A program made the position numbers and the translations under genes. The notes under the pieces are model-generated. The model worked only from the letters and a program-made list of their open reading frames with translations. It was not told the origin of the DNA and made no database searches. Below are positions 45,358 through 54,967 of a stretch of DNA of 64,000 bases, piece after piece (positions within the stretch are counted from its first letter, which is position 1; each line of letters starts with the position of its first letter). Source of the stretch: Alteromonas sp. KUL106. GTDB taxonomy: Bacteria; Pseudomonadota; Gammaproteobacteria; Enterobacterales; Alteromonadaceae. The stretch is from NCBI RefSeq assembly GCF_009811415.1, contig NZ_BLIG01000025.1, positions 124,001-188,000 on the forward strand, read 5' to 3'.

Positions 45358-45519
45358 TCACGCGGTGACTAGATTGACGACATAACGACCAACTACCTGA
45401 CCATTGAGGAATCTATCTAGGTACTCTGGCGAGTCATTTAATGATATTTCTTGATAGTACTTGTCTAAGCTATACAGTTTTATGTGGGTTGCACTTTGCT
45501 TGTGTATGGCACATACGTA
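45358..45519 (-). pseudogene. C-terminal fragment of a medium-chain dehydrogenase-like gene
   Basis: In the gap between ridA and GH3 the minus strand has about 53 open codons ending in a normal stop. The predicted end (SPEYLDRFLNGQVVGRYVVNLV) looks like the last helix-strand unit of zinc-type alcohol dehydrogenase/quinone oxidoreductases. A stop precedes the fragment and no start exists, so it appears to be the relic of a deleted gene. The match is by eye. Confidence 0.4.
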
Positions 45520-45535
45520 TTACACGAGTGTGAAA

Positions 45536-45562
45536 GATGCTTAGCAAAATATGCTAAGCATC
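45536..45562. terminator. Hairpin terminator downstream of GH3
   Basis: A perfect 11-bp stem, GATGCTTAGCA with TGCTAAGCATC, around a 5-nt loop, 23 bp after the GH3 stop codon. It lies at the edge of the dehydrogenase fragment. Confidence 0.65.
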
Positions 45563-45584
45563 TTCTGCTTTAAAGGCCTTTTAA

Positions 45585-48191
45585 TTATCTAAGTACTATA
45601 TTGCCTTGCAATACATTGTCCCTCCGTTTCAGTCCTTGTCCGCCACCTACAAGAACTTGTAATTTACCTGAATAGGGTTGTCGGATGCCGCTCTGATCGA
45701 CATAGGTAAGTTGGTCGCTTTTTAGAGTGAACTGAACTTTTTCTTGTTGGCCGCTTTTAATGGTCACGCGTTTAAAGGCAACCAATTCGCGTTGCGGCAC
45801 CTCGGTCGGTGCATCAGGCATTGATAAATAGACCTGAACCACTTCATCTGCTGTTATTTCGCCGCGATTTTCTATCTTTGCACTAATCGCTAGTCCGTAT
45901 TCATTTCGAGATAGTGATAATGAATCGTAGCGAAAGTCGGTATAGCTCAAACCATAACCAAACGGATATAATGGTGTACCTGCGTAGTATTTATAGGTTC
46001 GATTTTTCATACTGTAATCGTTGAAGTCGGGTAAATCGTCTACTGACGAATAAAACGTTACAGGTAACCGACCTGAGGGGCTTGTTTTCCCATACAAAAT
46101 ATTTACCAAAGCCGGCCCAGTTTGTTCACCTGGATAAAAACCTTGAATAATGGCGTTAAGGTTTTTGTCGTGCCAATTTAAGGCCATAGCGCTGCCACTC
46201 ATATTGACCAATACTATTGGCTTCCCTAATTTATGTAGTTCTTTTAGAAGATTTGTTTGGCTTTTTGGGAGAGAAAGATGGGTTCTGTCGCCATGTGAAA
46301 AACCATCTATCTCGAGCGCCATTTCCTCACCTTCCAATTGCGCACTAATTCCACCAATAAAAACAATAACATCCGATTCCATTGCTATTTGTATTGCCTC
46401 GGCAGCTAAATCGACGTCTGTATTTACCCACTCAAAGCGAATGTCAGGATCTATAACATTACTGTGCCAATACTGTTGAATTATTGACTCAGCGCGAAAT
46501 GAATACGTCTTTCCCGCTTCCAAATACACGCTGTCAGCGACAGAGATGCCGTCTATGTAAACATCGACGTTACTCAGATTGAATGCATAGTTACCCGTTT
46601 TTTGAGGTTCGAACAAACCGTGCCATCGTATTGCGAATTCTTGATTAGGTTGACGATGCATAGGAATTCCTGTTTCAGAAAAATCTATCTTTGACTCTAT
46701 TTGCCTAAAGGAGGGTTGTAAGTTGAAGTGGCTTGCTGGGTAATATTCTGCAATTAAGCCAGGAAGCCTCTGACCATGAGCATTGGTATGACTAAATACC
46801 GCAGCAGGAACGGCGCTGAAATGGGCGTAGATATTCTCTGTTAAGCTACTGCCTGGAGCATATCGAAATTTGCTCTGCGGCAAAAACGTACTCAGGGCTT
46901 GTTTTGGCGTTGACGGTGCGATAGGCGTACCGTGATAATTTCCTAAAAGAATAGATTTATTGTCTGCATTAGGGCCGATAAGCGCAATCTTGCTTGAAGG
47001 GTCTAAGGGCAATATTCCGTCGTTTTTGAGAAGTACTATCGATGACTCTGCTGCGCGACGGGCAAGGTCAATGTGTTTATCTGAACCAATCGCTGATTCT
47101 GACAGTTTGGTGTATGGATGTGAACTGTCCTCATCAAACATTCCCAGCTTCATCCGTGCTTTAAAAAGACGAGTAAGGGCACGATCAATGTCATGTTCTT
47201 CTACTAAACCCCTCGCTAGTGCTTCTTTCAAGTAACTAAATGTATTGCCGTGATGATCGCCACAATTAAGATCGGTACCCGCTTTTAATGCGTTTGCTGC
47301 AGCTTCTTCTGGGCTTGTTACTACATGATGGGAATTTTTATCGTAAAAGTCAGCTATTGCACCACAATCAGATACTACATACCCGGAAAAGCCAAAGCTA
47401 TTTCGCAAAAGGTCTTTTAGCAGGGGGTCACTGCCGCATGCAGGTAACCCGTTTACCCTATTATAGGCACACATAACAGATGAAACGTCAGTAGCTGCAA
47501 TAGTATCTTTGAAAGCACGGAGATAAGTCTCGGTTAGATCTTTTTCAGACACTGTGTAGTCATCGCTATGTCTAGACACCTCAGGACCACTATGCACTGC
47601 ATAGTGCTTTATGGTTGCAACAGATTTGAGGTAAGAAGGATCATCTCCTTCTAGTCCTTTTACAAAGCTAGTCGCCATGGTAGCGGTTAGGAATGGGTCT
47701 TCGCCATAGGTTTCTTGACCACGCCCCCATCTTGGGTCGCGAAAAATATTTATGTTCGGTGACCAGTAGGTGAGTCCTCCGTACATAGCAATAGTATTGT
47801 TGCGAAGAAAAGCATGATGCTTCGCACGTCCTTCATCGGAAATAGCTGTGGCAACTTCTAACATTAATGTTTGGTCAAATGTCGATGCTAGCCCAATTGC
47901 CTGAGGGAACACAGTGGCTTTACCTGCTCTCGCGACTCCGTGAAGGGCTTCATTCCACCAATAATACTCAGGAATAGATAATCGGGGTATAGGTGCTGAT
48001 TTATCAAATAGCTGACTGATCTTTTCCTCTACAGTTAATCGGTTTATCAAATCGTTTACCCGCGCTTCGATGGGCAGTTCTGTATCCCTAAATGGCATTG
48101 TATTAGCTAAAGTTACAGGTGTAAGCACTATGCAAGCTGAAAACAGGCAACCTACGTGCAATCTATTTAGTACATTTTTCATTGTATTCAC
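45585..48191 (-). CDS. GH3 beta-glycosidase with PA14 domain (beta-glucosidase or beta-xylosidase)
   Basis: An 868-aa protein with a signal peptide (1-30). The GH3 N-terminal barrel carries the nucleophile Asp275 in GYVVSDCGAIADFY, and KHYAVHSG and RDPRWGRGQETYGEDP are substrate loops. The second GH3 domain is interrupted by a PA14 module (about 480-590), and a fibronectin-like domain closes the protein (SYTDFRYDSLSLSRN onward). The WNEALHGVAR motif is common in beta-xylosidases and in PA14-containing GH3. It would trim xylo- or gluco-oligosaccharides in the periplasm. It diverges from the TonB receptor gene across an inverted repeat. Confidence 0.92.
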   Translation of the reverse strand: MNTMKNVLNRLHVGCLFSACIVLTPVTLANTMPFRDTELPIEARVNDLINRLTVEEKISQLFDKSAPIPRLSIPEYYWWNEALHGVARAGKATVFPQAIGLASTFDQTLMLEVATAISDEGRAKHHAFLRNNTIAMYGGLTYWSPNINIFRDPRWGRGQETYGEDPFLTATMATSFVKGLEGDDPSYLKSVATIKHYAVHSGPEVSRHSDDYTVSEKDLTETYLRAFKDTIAATDVSSVMCAYNRVNGLPACGSDPLLKDLLRNSFGFSGYVVSDCGAIADFYDKNSHHVVTSPEEAAANALKAGTDLNCGDHHGNTFSYLKEALARGLVEEHDIDRALTRLFKARMKLGMFDEDSSHPYTKLSESAIGSDKHIDLARRAAESSIVLLKNDGILPLDPSSKIALIGPNADNKSILLGNYHGTPIAPSTPKQALSTFLPQSKFRYAPGSSLTENIYAHFSAVPAAVFSHTNAHGQRLPGLIAEYYPASHFNLQPSFRQIESKIDFSETGIPMHRQPNQEFAIRWHGLFEPQKTGNYAFNLSNVDVYIDGISVADSVYLEAGKTYSFRAESIIQQYWHSNVIDPDIRFEWVNTDVDLAAEAIQIAMESDVIVFIGGISAQLEGEEMALEIDGFSHGDRTHLSLPKSQTNLLKELHKLGKPIVLVNMSGSAMALNWHDKNLNAIIQGFYPGEQTGPALVNILYGKTSPSGRLPVTFYSSVDDLPDFNDYSMKNRTYKYYAGTPLYPFGYGLSYTDFRYDSLSLSRNEYGLAISAKIENRGEITADEVVQVYLSMPDAPTEVPQRELVAFKRVTIKSGQQEKVQFTLKSDQLTYVDQSGIRQPYSGKLQVLVGGGQGLKRRDNVLQGNIVLR

Positions 48192-48453
48192 ATGAGCTCT
48201 TTTCGTTGGAACTCACACACTAAGATAAGGCAGTTAGAAAATCGTCAATACGCGTGTAGACGTAGAAATTTGAACGTTCAAAATGTTTCCATTTTTACCT
48301 TTCCTAAATGTCGAATTTAGAAAAAGCGAAGTGCATGTTCACTAACATCACCTGTATCGGACATTCTCAGAAAGCATAGGGGGTTCATCAGCTTTAAATG
48401 CAAATTAAATGTAATAAATATGTTTATTTAAAGTTCTATAAACTGTCAAATGG

Positions 48454-48484
48454 GTTCAACTTTATGAATGTTAAAAAGTTGAAC
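48454..48484. promoter_or_regulatory. Perfect inverted repeat between GH3 and TonB receptor genes
   Basis: GTTCAACTTT (48454-48463) and AAAGTTGAAC (48475-48484) form a 10-bp inverted repeat with an 11-bp spacer. The repeat lies in the divergent intergenic region, which runs from 48192 to 48833. The symmetry and AT-rich arms suit a dimeric regulator better than a terminator. No TGATTG repeats occur here. Confidence 0.5.
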
Positions 48485-48833
48485 GATTTTTTAAATTGTT
48501 ACTATTCAATATGATATGGGAGTATTTCGCGTTTTTTGTAAAATTTTCGTTCAAATGTGCACTTAACTATCTTATTGGTCGATGTGTTTTTCATATGTTG
48601 ATAATTTGTAAGTGTAAGGGCGGTGAGCTGTTTGCTTGTATACGTGGTCATGGAAGAAAGAACGGTGGCGCACAAAACACGGGCAACCACACACTAAGGG
48701 GAAGCCTAGCATCAAGCTTTTGCTAATTAACAGCGCAGAAAAATTTCAACACATTCGGTATGTAAGAACCGAGTTTAAATGTTGGAAGATGCTCAAGTGG
48801 GCCAATTCAACACATAAAAACAAGAGATTTTGT

Positions 48834-51800
48834 ATGACAACTGAAAAGCACATAGCACTAAAACACAAAAAGCGATTCAGATATTCTTTGCTCGCATCTG
48901 CTGTATTAGGTCTAGTAGTCGGTAAAGTGTATGCACAGGAAGCTGAGGCGGATAGTGAAGACGAAGCGATAGAAGTTATTGACGTTCGCGGGACGAGAGC
49001 TGATCTATTCAACGCTCAAAACATTAAGCGTTTCAGTGAAACTGTTGTGGATGCACTTGATGCTTCTGATATCGGTGGGTTTCCAGATCGTTCAGTACTT
49101 GAAGCAATTTCTCGTTTACCTGGCATAACCATGGGGCGTTTTGCCGCACCCAACGACCCTGATCACTTCGGAACAGAAGGTAGCGGAGTAGCCATTCGTG
49201 GTTTAACACACGTTCGAAGTGAATTTAATGGTCGTGATAGCTTTACAGCAGACTCAGGTCGTGGGCTGAGCTTTCAAGATGTGCCGCCCGAGCTTATGGG
49301 GTCAGTTCAAGTATTTAAAAATAGCACTGCCGACATGATTGAAGGTGGTATTGCAGGTACGGTGAACTTGATCACAAGAAAGCCGTTTGATACCGACGAT
49401 CAAATGTTTGCTTTTTCTGCAGACGTTACTTACGCAGATTTTATCGAAGAGACCACACCGACGTTTTCAGCGCTTTACAGTAACGTATTTGAAAACGACA
49501 GCGGTAAGTGGGGCTTACTTCTTAACGCATCTCATTCCGAACTCAAAGCGCAGTCTGACGGTGCGATGGTAGGACAGTACTGGCCACAGGCTGACAACGA
49601 CAACCTAATCCCTGAGGGCGCCAGACTTACACGTAAAAAAGACGACCGAACTCGTCAAGGCTTTGCAGCAGTTGTCCAATGGCAAAATCCAGACCGTACT
49701 ATCCTCGCTACGGGGGAATATATTCGTAGTGACTCCCAATTGGCGTGGACTGAAAATGCGGTAGAAATGGATGATACTGATGCTCAAGATGGCTTGATTC
49801 CGATTGATGGTACTCAGTTTGAATTTGATTCAAACGGCTATTTTGAGCAAGGTATTATGACATCAAACGAAGGTTGGCGCGGTAACGAAGGTGAGCGTAC
49901 GCCGGGCGGTATTTTTGGTATGAACCACGTGCTTCAATCTCGCTTTCGCGATAATGAATCAACGGTAGAAGATTTGAGTTTCAACGTAAAATACACACCC
50001 AATGACTCGTGGGCCTTTAACTTTGATGTTCAATACGTAGAAGGGACGAACGACGTCATTGACTTCACGATAATGGGTGCGACCGATGCAGTGATAGGTT
50101 TAGATGTTTCGGGGACGGGCAAGCCCTCCATTGACTTCTATGCGCCTACATATAACGGTCAAGCTGACTTCGATAGAAACAACAACCACTTTACTGATCC
50201 GAGTCGCTCATTCTTTCGAAGTGCGATGGACCACATTTCGGCTAATGAAGGTGAAGAAGTTGCAACGCGCTTTGATACAAAATATACCTTTGATGACGGT
50301 GCATTGACATCTGTGCAGTTCGGGGTTCGTTATGCTAAACGCGAGCAGACTACTCGGCAGTCAACTTACAATTGGGGTGTACTGTCTGAAGCATGGACAG
50401 GGGATGTAGCTTGGTATGACTCCGCCGCAGGATTGCAAGTTCCCCATGAAGAAGTTAGCTTTGATAACTTTGCGCGCGGTGGCGTTCTTAACGTAGACGG
50501 CGGCAACGCCTTTCTATTCCCAGCAATGTCATTAGCGGAAAACTACAGAAGTGCAGGTTCTGCCTTGGCGCCTGTCTCTAGCGGTTGGACGCCACTTTCA
50601 GCGCGAAATGCAGATGGTTCTGACTTTATCGATAATGAAGTAAATCAAACCGATGAAGTAAATACTGCTGTCTATATCAAAGCAAACTTCGAAGGTATGT
50701 GGGGGGATATGGACTACTCGGGTAACTTTGGCGTGCGCTATGTTAACATCGAAAACGACACTGCTGGCTTTATCGTATTCCCTGACAACGTGCCAGATGA
50801 TCCAAACGACCCTAATGAACAAGAAAACTACTTACCAGATGATCAAAAAGCATTTGGTAACGCTGCTTCAACATCATTAGTATCGTCGAGCGATTACAAT
50901 AAGATGCTTCCTAGTTTTAACTTCAAACTTAATATTACGGATGAAGTACTAATGAGAGTCGGTATTGCAGAAACTATTGCGTTGCCTCAACTCGGTCTAT
51001 TGAGAAACTATGTCGCAATACAAGAACAAGACCGCATTAATGTGGTCGGTGATGATAACAATGGTGATGGTCAGCCTGATTTGGTCTCGTCTACCATAGG
51101 TCGTTATACCGCTAATTCGGGCAACCCTTTCTTAAAGCCAATGGAAGCGGTTAACTATGATCTAACATTGGAGTGGTATTTCGCACCTGTTGGCTCTCTA
51201 ACCTTTTCCTATTTTTATAAAGATTTAGAAAATTACTTTATTAGCGGTACACGAACGGAATCGTATACGAATAACGGAGCAACCCAAGAAGTTGAAGTTG
51301 CGTCGGCACTCAACGGCGAAGAAGGCTCAGTTCAAGGCTTCGAAATTGCCTATCAGCAGTTTTTTGATATGTTGCCAGCGCCTTTTGATGGTATCGGCGT
51401 GCAAGCTAACTACACATTTGTTGATGAAGAAGGCTCACCAAATGCCGGCTTGGCACCTGACAACCCCGATACCACAGCTAACGCAAACTTTGCCTTTGAA
51501 GGACTCCCACTAGAAGGCTTGTCGGAAGACAACTATAACTTGGTGGTTATGTATGAGAAATACGGTTGGAATGCACGTATGGCATACAATTGGCGTTCGG
51601 CTTATCTTTTGACGACGCAAGACGTCATTACACAGTTACCTATCTTTAACGAGGCTATTGGATTTTTGGATGCCTCGGTGTTTTATGATGTCACTGAGAA
51701 TATCAAGGTAGGTATTCAGGGCACCAACCTGACTGATGAAGTCACTCGCACGTCAATGCAAATAGATCAGGAAGGAAACCGAAGATTACGTGGTGCGTTT

Positions 51801-51845
51801 GTTAATGATAGACGCTTCAGTTTGGTAGTGCGCGGTGTGTTCTGA
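48834..51845 (+). CDS. TonB-dependent outer-membrane receptor
   Basis: The frame is open from 48636, but the ATG at 48834 is preferred because it gives a 1003-aa protein with a clean signal peptide (SLLASAVLGLVVGKVYA). A TonB box (EVIDVRG) follows, then a plug domain (about 45-165, ISRLPGITMGRF, VQVFKNSTADMIEGGIAGTVNL) and a 22-strand barrel ending in phenylalanine (RRFSLVVRGVF). It imports oligosaccharides across the outer membrane. No SusD homologue is present, as usual for Proteobacteria. It heads a block with three halogenase-family genes, a combination found in many proteobacterial glycan loci. Confidence 0.95.
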   Translation: MTTEKHIALKHKKRFRYSLLASAVLGLVVGKVYAQEAEADSEDEAIEVIDVRGTRADLFNAQNIKRFSETVVDALDASDIGGFPDRSVLEAISRLPGITMGRFAAPNDPDHFGTEGSGVAIRGLTHVRSEFNGRDSFTADSGRGLSFQDVPPELMGSVQVFKNSTADMIEGGIAGTVNLITRKPFDTDDQMFAFSADVTYADFIEETTPTFSALYSNVFENDSGKWGLLLNASHSELKAQSDGAMVGQYWPQADNDNLIPEGARLTRKKDDRTRQGFAAVVQWQNPDRTILATGEYIRSDSQLAWTENAVEMDDTDAQDGLIPIDGTQFEFDSNGYFEQGIMTSNEGWRGNEGERTPGGIFGMNHVLQSRFRDNESTVEDLSFNVKYTPNDSWAFNFDVQYVEGTNDVIDFTIMGATDAVIGLDVSGTGKPSIDFYAPTYNGQADFDRNNNHFTDPSRSFFRSAMDHISANEGEEVATRFDTKYTFDDGALTSVQFGVRYAKREQTTRQSTYNWGVLSEAWTGDVAWYDSAAGLQVPHEEVSFDNFARGGVLNVDGGNAFLFPAMSLAENYRSAGSALAPVSSGWTPLSARNADGSDFIDNEVNQTDEVNTAVYIKANFEGMWGDMDYSGNFGVRYVNIENDTAGFIVFPDNVPDDPNDPNEQENYLPDDQKAFGNAASTSLVSSSDYNKMLPSFNFKLNITDEVLMRVGIAETIALPQLGLLRNYVAIQEQDRINVVGDDNNGDGQPDLVSSTIGRYTANSGNPFLKPMEAVNYDLTLEWYFAPVGSLTFSYFYKDLENYFISGTRTESYTNNGATQEVEVASALNGEEGSVQGFEIAYQQFFDMLPAPFDGIGVQANYTFVDEEGSPNAGLAPDNPDTTANANFAFEGLPLEGLSEDNYNLVVMYEKYGWNARMAYNWRSAYLLTTQDVITQLPIFNEAIGFLDASVFYDVTENIKVGIQGTNLTDEVTRTSMQIDQEGNRRLRGAFVNDRRFSLVVRGVF

Positions 51846-51863
51846 TTTTAAATATTACTCAAC

Positions 51864-51896
51864 GTAGCGAAGCCTACTTTTGATAGGCATCGCTAC
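51864..51896 (+). terminator. Long hairpin between TonB receptor and halogenase genes
   Basis: GTAGCGA-A-GCCTA pairs with TAGGC-A-TCGCTAC around a 7-nt loop, beginning 18 bp after the receptor stop codon. No T-run follows, so it may act as an mRNA stabiliser or partial attenuator that raises receptor expression relative to the downstream genes. Confidence 0.5.
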
Positions 51897-51949
51897 CATG
51901 ATTGTGTGTTTGTCCTATGAAATTCTTGATAAGAAAAAAGAGATAATGT

Positions 51950-53524
51950 GTGTTTAAAGCGCCTGAACATCAATTAAAAAATATTGTTATTTTAGGCGGC
52001 GGCACCGCCGGTTGGATGACGGCAGCTGCCTTGTCTAAATTGCTTAGTCCCGAATTCTTTTCAATTACTCTCGTAGAGTCAGACGCCATTGGTACAGTGG
52101 GAGTTGGTGAGGCAACTTTACCTCACTTACGTTTTTTTAATCAGCGATTAGGCATTGATGAGAGCGAGTTTATAAAGGCAACCAATGCCACCATAAAAGC
52201 TGGGATTGAGTTTTCAAATTGGGGTAATATTGGCGATACTTACATTCACCCTTTTGGTGATTACGGTAAACCAATAAAAAATGTTGCGTTTCACCATTAT
52301 TTCTTTGCACGTAAAAAGTACAATAATCAGCTGAAACTCGATGATTACTCTTTGCCTGTTGTGGCATGCAAAAACAGCAAATTTAATTTTCCGACTTCCG
52401 ATCCTGGTTTACTCACATCAAGCTACTCTTATGCTTACCACATTGATGCAGGTTTATACGCGCAATACTTAAGGACTTTCTCTGAGCAAAAAGGCACCAC
52501 GCGTATTGAGGGTAAGGTAAATAGTGTATCGCTTCGAAAAAGTGATGGCTCTATTTCCGGCCTAAAACTGGATGATGGCACAATTGTAAACGGCGATTTT
52601 TTTGTCGATTGCTCTGGTTTCAAAGGACGTTTGATAGAGCAGAGTTTAAAGGCGGGCTATGAAGACTGGTCTCATTGGTTACCTTGTGATCGAGCCATAG
52701 CTGTACAAAGTGAACATAATGGAAGACCCCTACCTTATACCAAAGCGATTGCTCGAGATGCCGGTTGGCAATGGCAAATACCATTAAAGCATAGAATGGG
52801 AAATGGATATGTTTACGCTAGCCAGTACATAAATGAAGAAAATGCACTGAAAACGCTTTTGGCGAACCTGCCCGGCAACCAAACATCAGAACCTAATTAT
52901 TTGAAATTTGTCACAGGAAAGAGAAAATCAAGTTGGCTTAAAAATTGTGTTGCAATTGGGCTTTCAAGTGGCTTTTTAGAACCGTTGGAATCAACAAGCA
53001 TTTACCTTATTCAAGCTGCTATCATGAAGTTGGTAGAGCTACTACCGCAACGAGAAAACATGGCTGTTAAAAGTACCGAATACAATCGATACTTTAGTAA
53101 TGAAATGGATAAAATTCGTGACTTTCTGATTCTGCATTACCACGCGACATCTCGCGAAGACACGCCATTTTGGACTTTGTGCAAACACTTGAAAATACCG
53201 CCAAGCCTTGAAGAAAAAATGGAATTGTACAAAGAGATAGGCGTAATTGAAGATTATCAATACGGATTATTTTTAACGCCATCTTGGTTAGCGGTGTACA
53301 ACGGCCAAGGTGTTATTCCGTCTTACAGTGATATACGTGTAAACGAAACCACATTAGCTCATGCAGACACATATATGTTGACGCTTTTCACTGATATCCA
53401 ACAGGCGGTAGCAAGAATGCCAACAAATGAGCAAATCGTGTCACGGTTACACGACAATATTACTTGTAATGTTAAGTTACAACTCAATCAAGCAGCCCAA
53501 TTTAGCCTGTATGGTCGAAAGTAA
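51950..53524 (+). CDS. Flavin-dependent tryptophan-halogenase-family protein 1
   Basis: A 524-aa protein starting at GTG. The FAD-binding motif GGGTAGWMTAAAL (16-28) is followed by GVGEAT, the conserved lysine Lys83 in the ATIKAGIEFSNW segment, the WQWQIP motif that suppresses monooxygenase activity, and EPLEST holding the conserved glutamate. All expected catalytic features are present. Genes of this type next to TonB receptors are common in glycan loci, yet their substrate there is unknown. It is 104 bp behind the receptor and probably cotranscribed. Confidence 0.9.
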   Translation: MFKAPEHQLKNIVILGGGTAGWMTAAALSKLLSPEFFSITLVESDAIGTVGVGEATLPHLRFFNQRLGIDESEFIKATNATIKAGIEFSNWGNIGDTYIHPFGDYGKPIKNVAFHHYFFARKKYNNQLKLDDYSLPVVACKNSKFNFPTSDPGLLTSSYSYAYHIDAGLYAQYLRTFSEQKGTTRIEGKVNSVSLRKSDGSISGLKLDDGTIVNGDFFVDCSGFKGRLIEQSLKAGYEDWSHWLPCDRAIAVQSEHNGRPLPYTKAIARDAGWQWQIPLKHRMGNGYVYASQYINEENALKTLLANLPGNQTSEPNYLKFVTGKRKSSWLKNCVAIGLSSGFLEPLESTSIYLIQAAIMKLVELLPQRENMAVKSTEYNRYFSNEMDKIRDFLILHYHATSREDTPFWTLCKHLKIPPSLEEKMELYKEIGVIEDYQYGLFLTPSWLAVYNGQGVIPSYSDIRVNETTLAHADTYMLTLFTDIQQAVARMPTNEQIVSRLHDNITCNVKLQLNQAAQFSLYGRK

Positions 53525-53537
53525 TATAGGCAAAAAT

Positions 53538-54944
53538 ATGACAGACACTGTTGCTATTAAAAAAGTGAAGGTAATTAGTGGTAAACACAGTGCACTAGCA
53601 GGATGGTACACGGCTGCAATGGCAGCGTACGCGCTTAAAGATACCGAAATAGCCGTATTTCATGTTGCTAGTGATGAGGAACCAGTGTTTAGTCACGGCA
53701 GTTTGGCGTTGCAAGCTGATGTGCTATTGGCACTGCAAAATCTCGGTCTAACCGAATCTGCACTAGTTAACCACGCTCGCGCTATGCCTTTTTTAGCAAA
53801 CAAGTACATGGGATGGCAGGGAAAAAAACATGTTGCATTTGCAGGGCTCGCAAAAACAGGAGTGCCGCTAGGGGGCGTAAATTTCGTACACTATCTCGCT
53901 AGGCTTAGAAACGAAACCAATAATTTGAATTGGCGGGCAGAGCTATTTTCTTTGAACACTATATGTGCATTAGTAGGCACGTTTGCAATGCCTAGTGGTG
54001 ACCCTCGATCAATTCTTTCCAGTTTAGAATATGGTTTACGCGTTGACGCAAAGTTACTTTGTAATTTACTAAAGCAGGTAGCATTAGAGCTAGGAAAGGG
54101 GTCTGAATTACATGCCGACGCTTTTGACACTGAAGACCAATTCTCTGGCAGGGAAACGATTACGTTAGATTGTCGAGTCAGTAAAGAACCCACCTGTAAA
54201 ATGCTGTTAGACACATTTCTAATTGAGACATCCGGTCTTAAAGAAAGTGTTCCCAGAGTAAATAACCTTTCAAATGAATATGAATGCACTGATGACGGTT
54301 ATGTCGAGCGTCAGTATGTGAGCGGCCGTCAATACGTTAGAAAGTTCTTTTCTCGCCGTTTCACTAAAGAGAACAAAAGTTTGTCTGGTCCGTTTAATGA
54401 ATGTTCAGAAATACTTTTAGCACCTAATACCCATGACGTTTGGCAGCATTCCTTAAACACAATCTACTTGTTTGAAACAGGTGTGCATCAACTTCTAGAC
54501 AATGGTGGATTAGGGTACAGAACGCAACAGCTAAATACACTTTGGCCATTACTAAGTGGTGTTAATTCATCCACCTTAGCGGCTAATTTTTTCAATCGAA
54601 AATCGGCAGAGCGGTATCGGTATTGGTATGATTTAGCATTGCTACCTGTTTTTTTATGCGACAGAAAAGATAGTGAATTTTGGCAGCTTAAAGCCAAACT
54701 TATTGAAGCGGAAGACCTAGAATATGCTATTAGCTTTTATCAGCGTACGGGAGTCTTTCCTCAGCTAGAGCATTATCCAGCCGACTTAGGATTAATTGAG
54801 AACACGTTGTTAGCTTTTGATAAATATCCAAATGCATCGGATCCTTTGAGCTTAGCCGTAGAAATAGGTGATCTTGAGCGCAAGCTTACCATGCTCAAGC
54901 AACAGATAGAGCAAACAGCAATGCAGTTGCCTCAGTTTAAGTGA
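53538..54944 (+). CDS. Degenerate tryptophan-halogenase-like protein
   Basis: The ATG at 53538 gives 468 aa; the longer frame overlaps the preceding gene and is not used. The protein lines up with its two neighbours (LAGWYTAAMAAYAL at the start, DPLSLAVEIGDLERKL near the end). It lacks the GxGxxG FAD motif (here SGKHSALAG), the FKxGI lysine and the WxWxIP motif. It is probably a catalytically inactive paralogue, perhaps a partner subunit for the two intact halogenases. The gaps to both neighbours are short (13 and 23 bp). Confidence 0.75.
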   Translation: MTDTVAIKKVKVISGKHSALAGWYTAAMAAYALKDTEIAVFHVASDEEPVFSHGSLALQADVLLALQNLGLTESALVNHARAMPFLANKYMGWQGKKHVAFAGLAKTGVPLGGVNFVHYLARLRNETNNLNWRAELFSLNTICALVGTFAMPSGDPRSILSSLEYGLRVDAKLLCNLLKQVALELGKGSELHADAFDTEDQFSGRETITLDCRVSKEPTCKMLLDTFLIETSGLKESVPRVNNLSNEYECTDDGYVERQYVSGRQYVRKFFSRRFTKENKSLSGPFNECSEILLAPNTHDVWQHSLNTIYLFETGVHQLLDNGGLGYRTQQLNTLWPLLSGVNSSTLAANFFNRKSAERYRYWYDLALLPVFLCDRKDSEFWQLKAKLIEAEDLEYAISFYQRTGVFPQLEHYPADLGLIENTLLAFDKYPNASDPLSLAVEIGDLERKLTMLKQQIEQTAMQLPQFK

Positions 54945-54967
54945 TATAAAAACCAACAGGATTCAGT

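Noticed and set aside
48636-48833. N-terminal extension of the TonB receptor
   Set aside because: The ATG at 48834 gives a proper signal peptide; the extension is basic and unrelated to known receptors.
53427-53537. Upstream extension of the degenerate halogenase gene
   Set aside because: It overlaps the coding end of halogenase 1 by about 100 bp; the ATG at 53538 is a better start.
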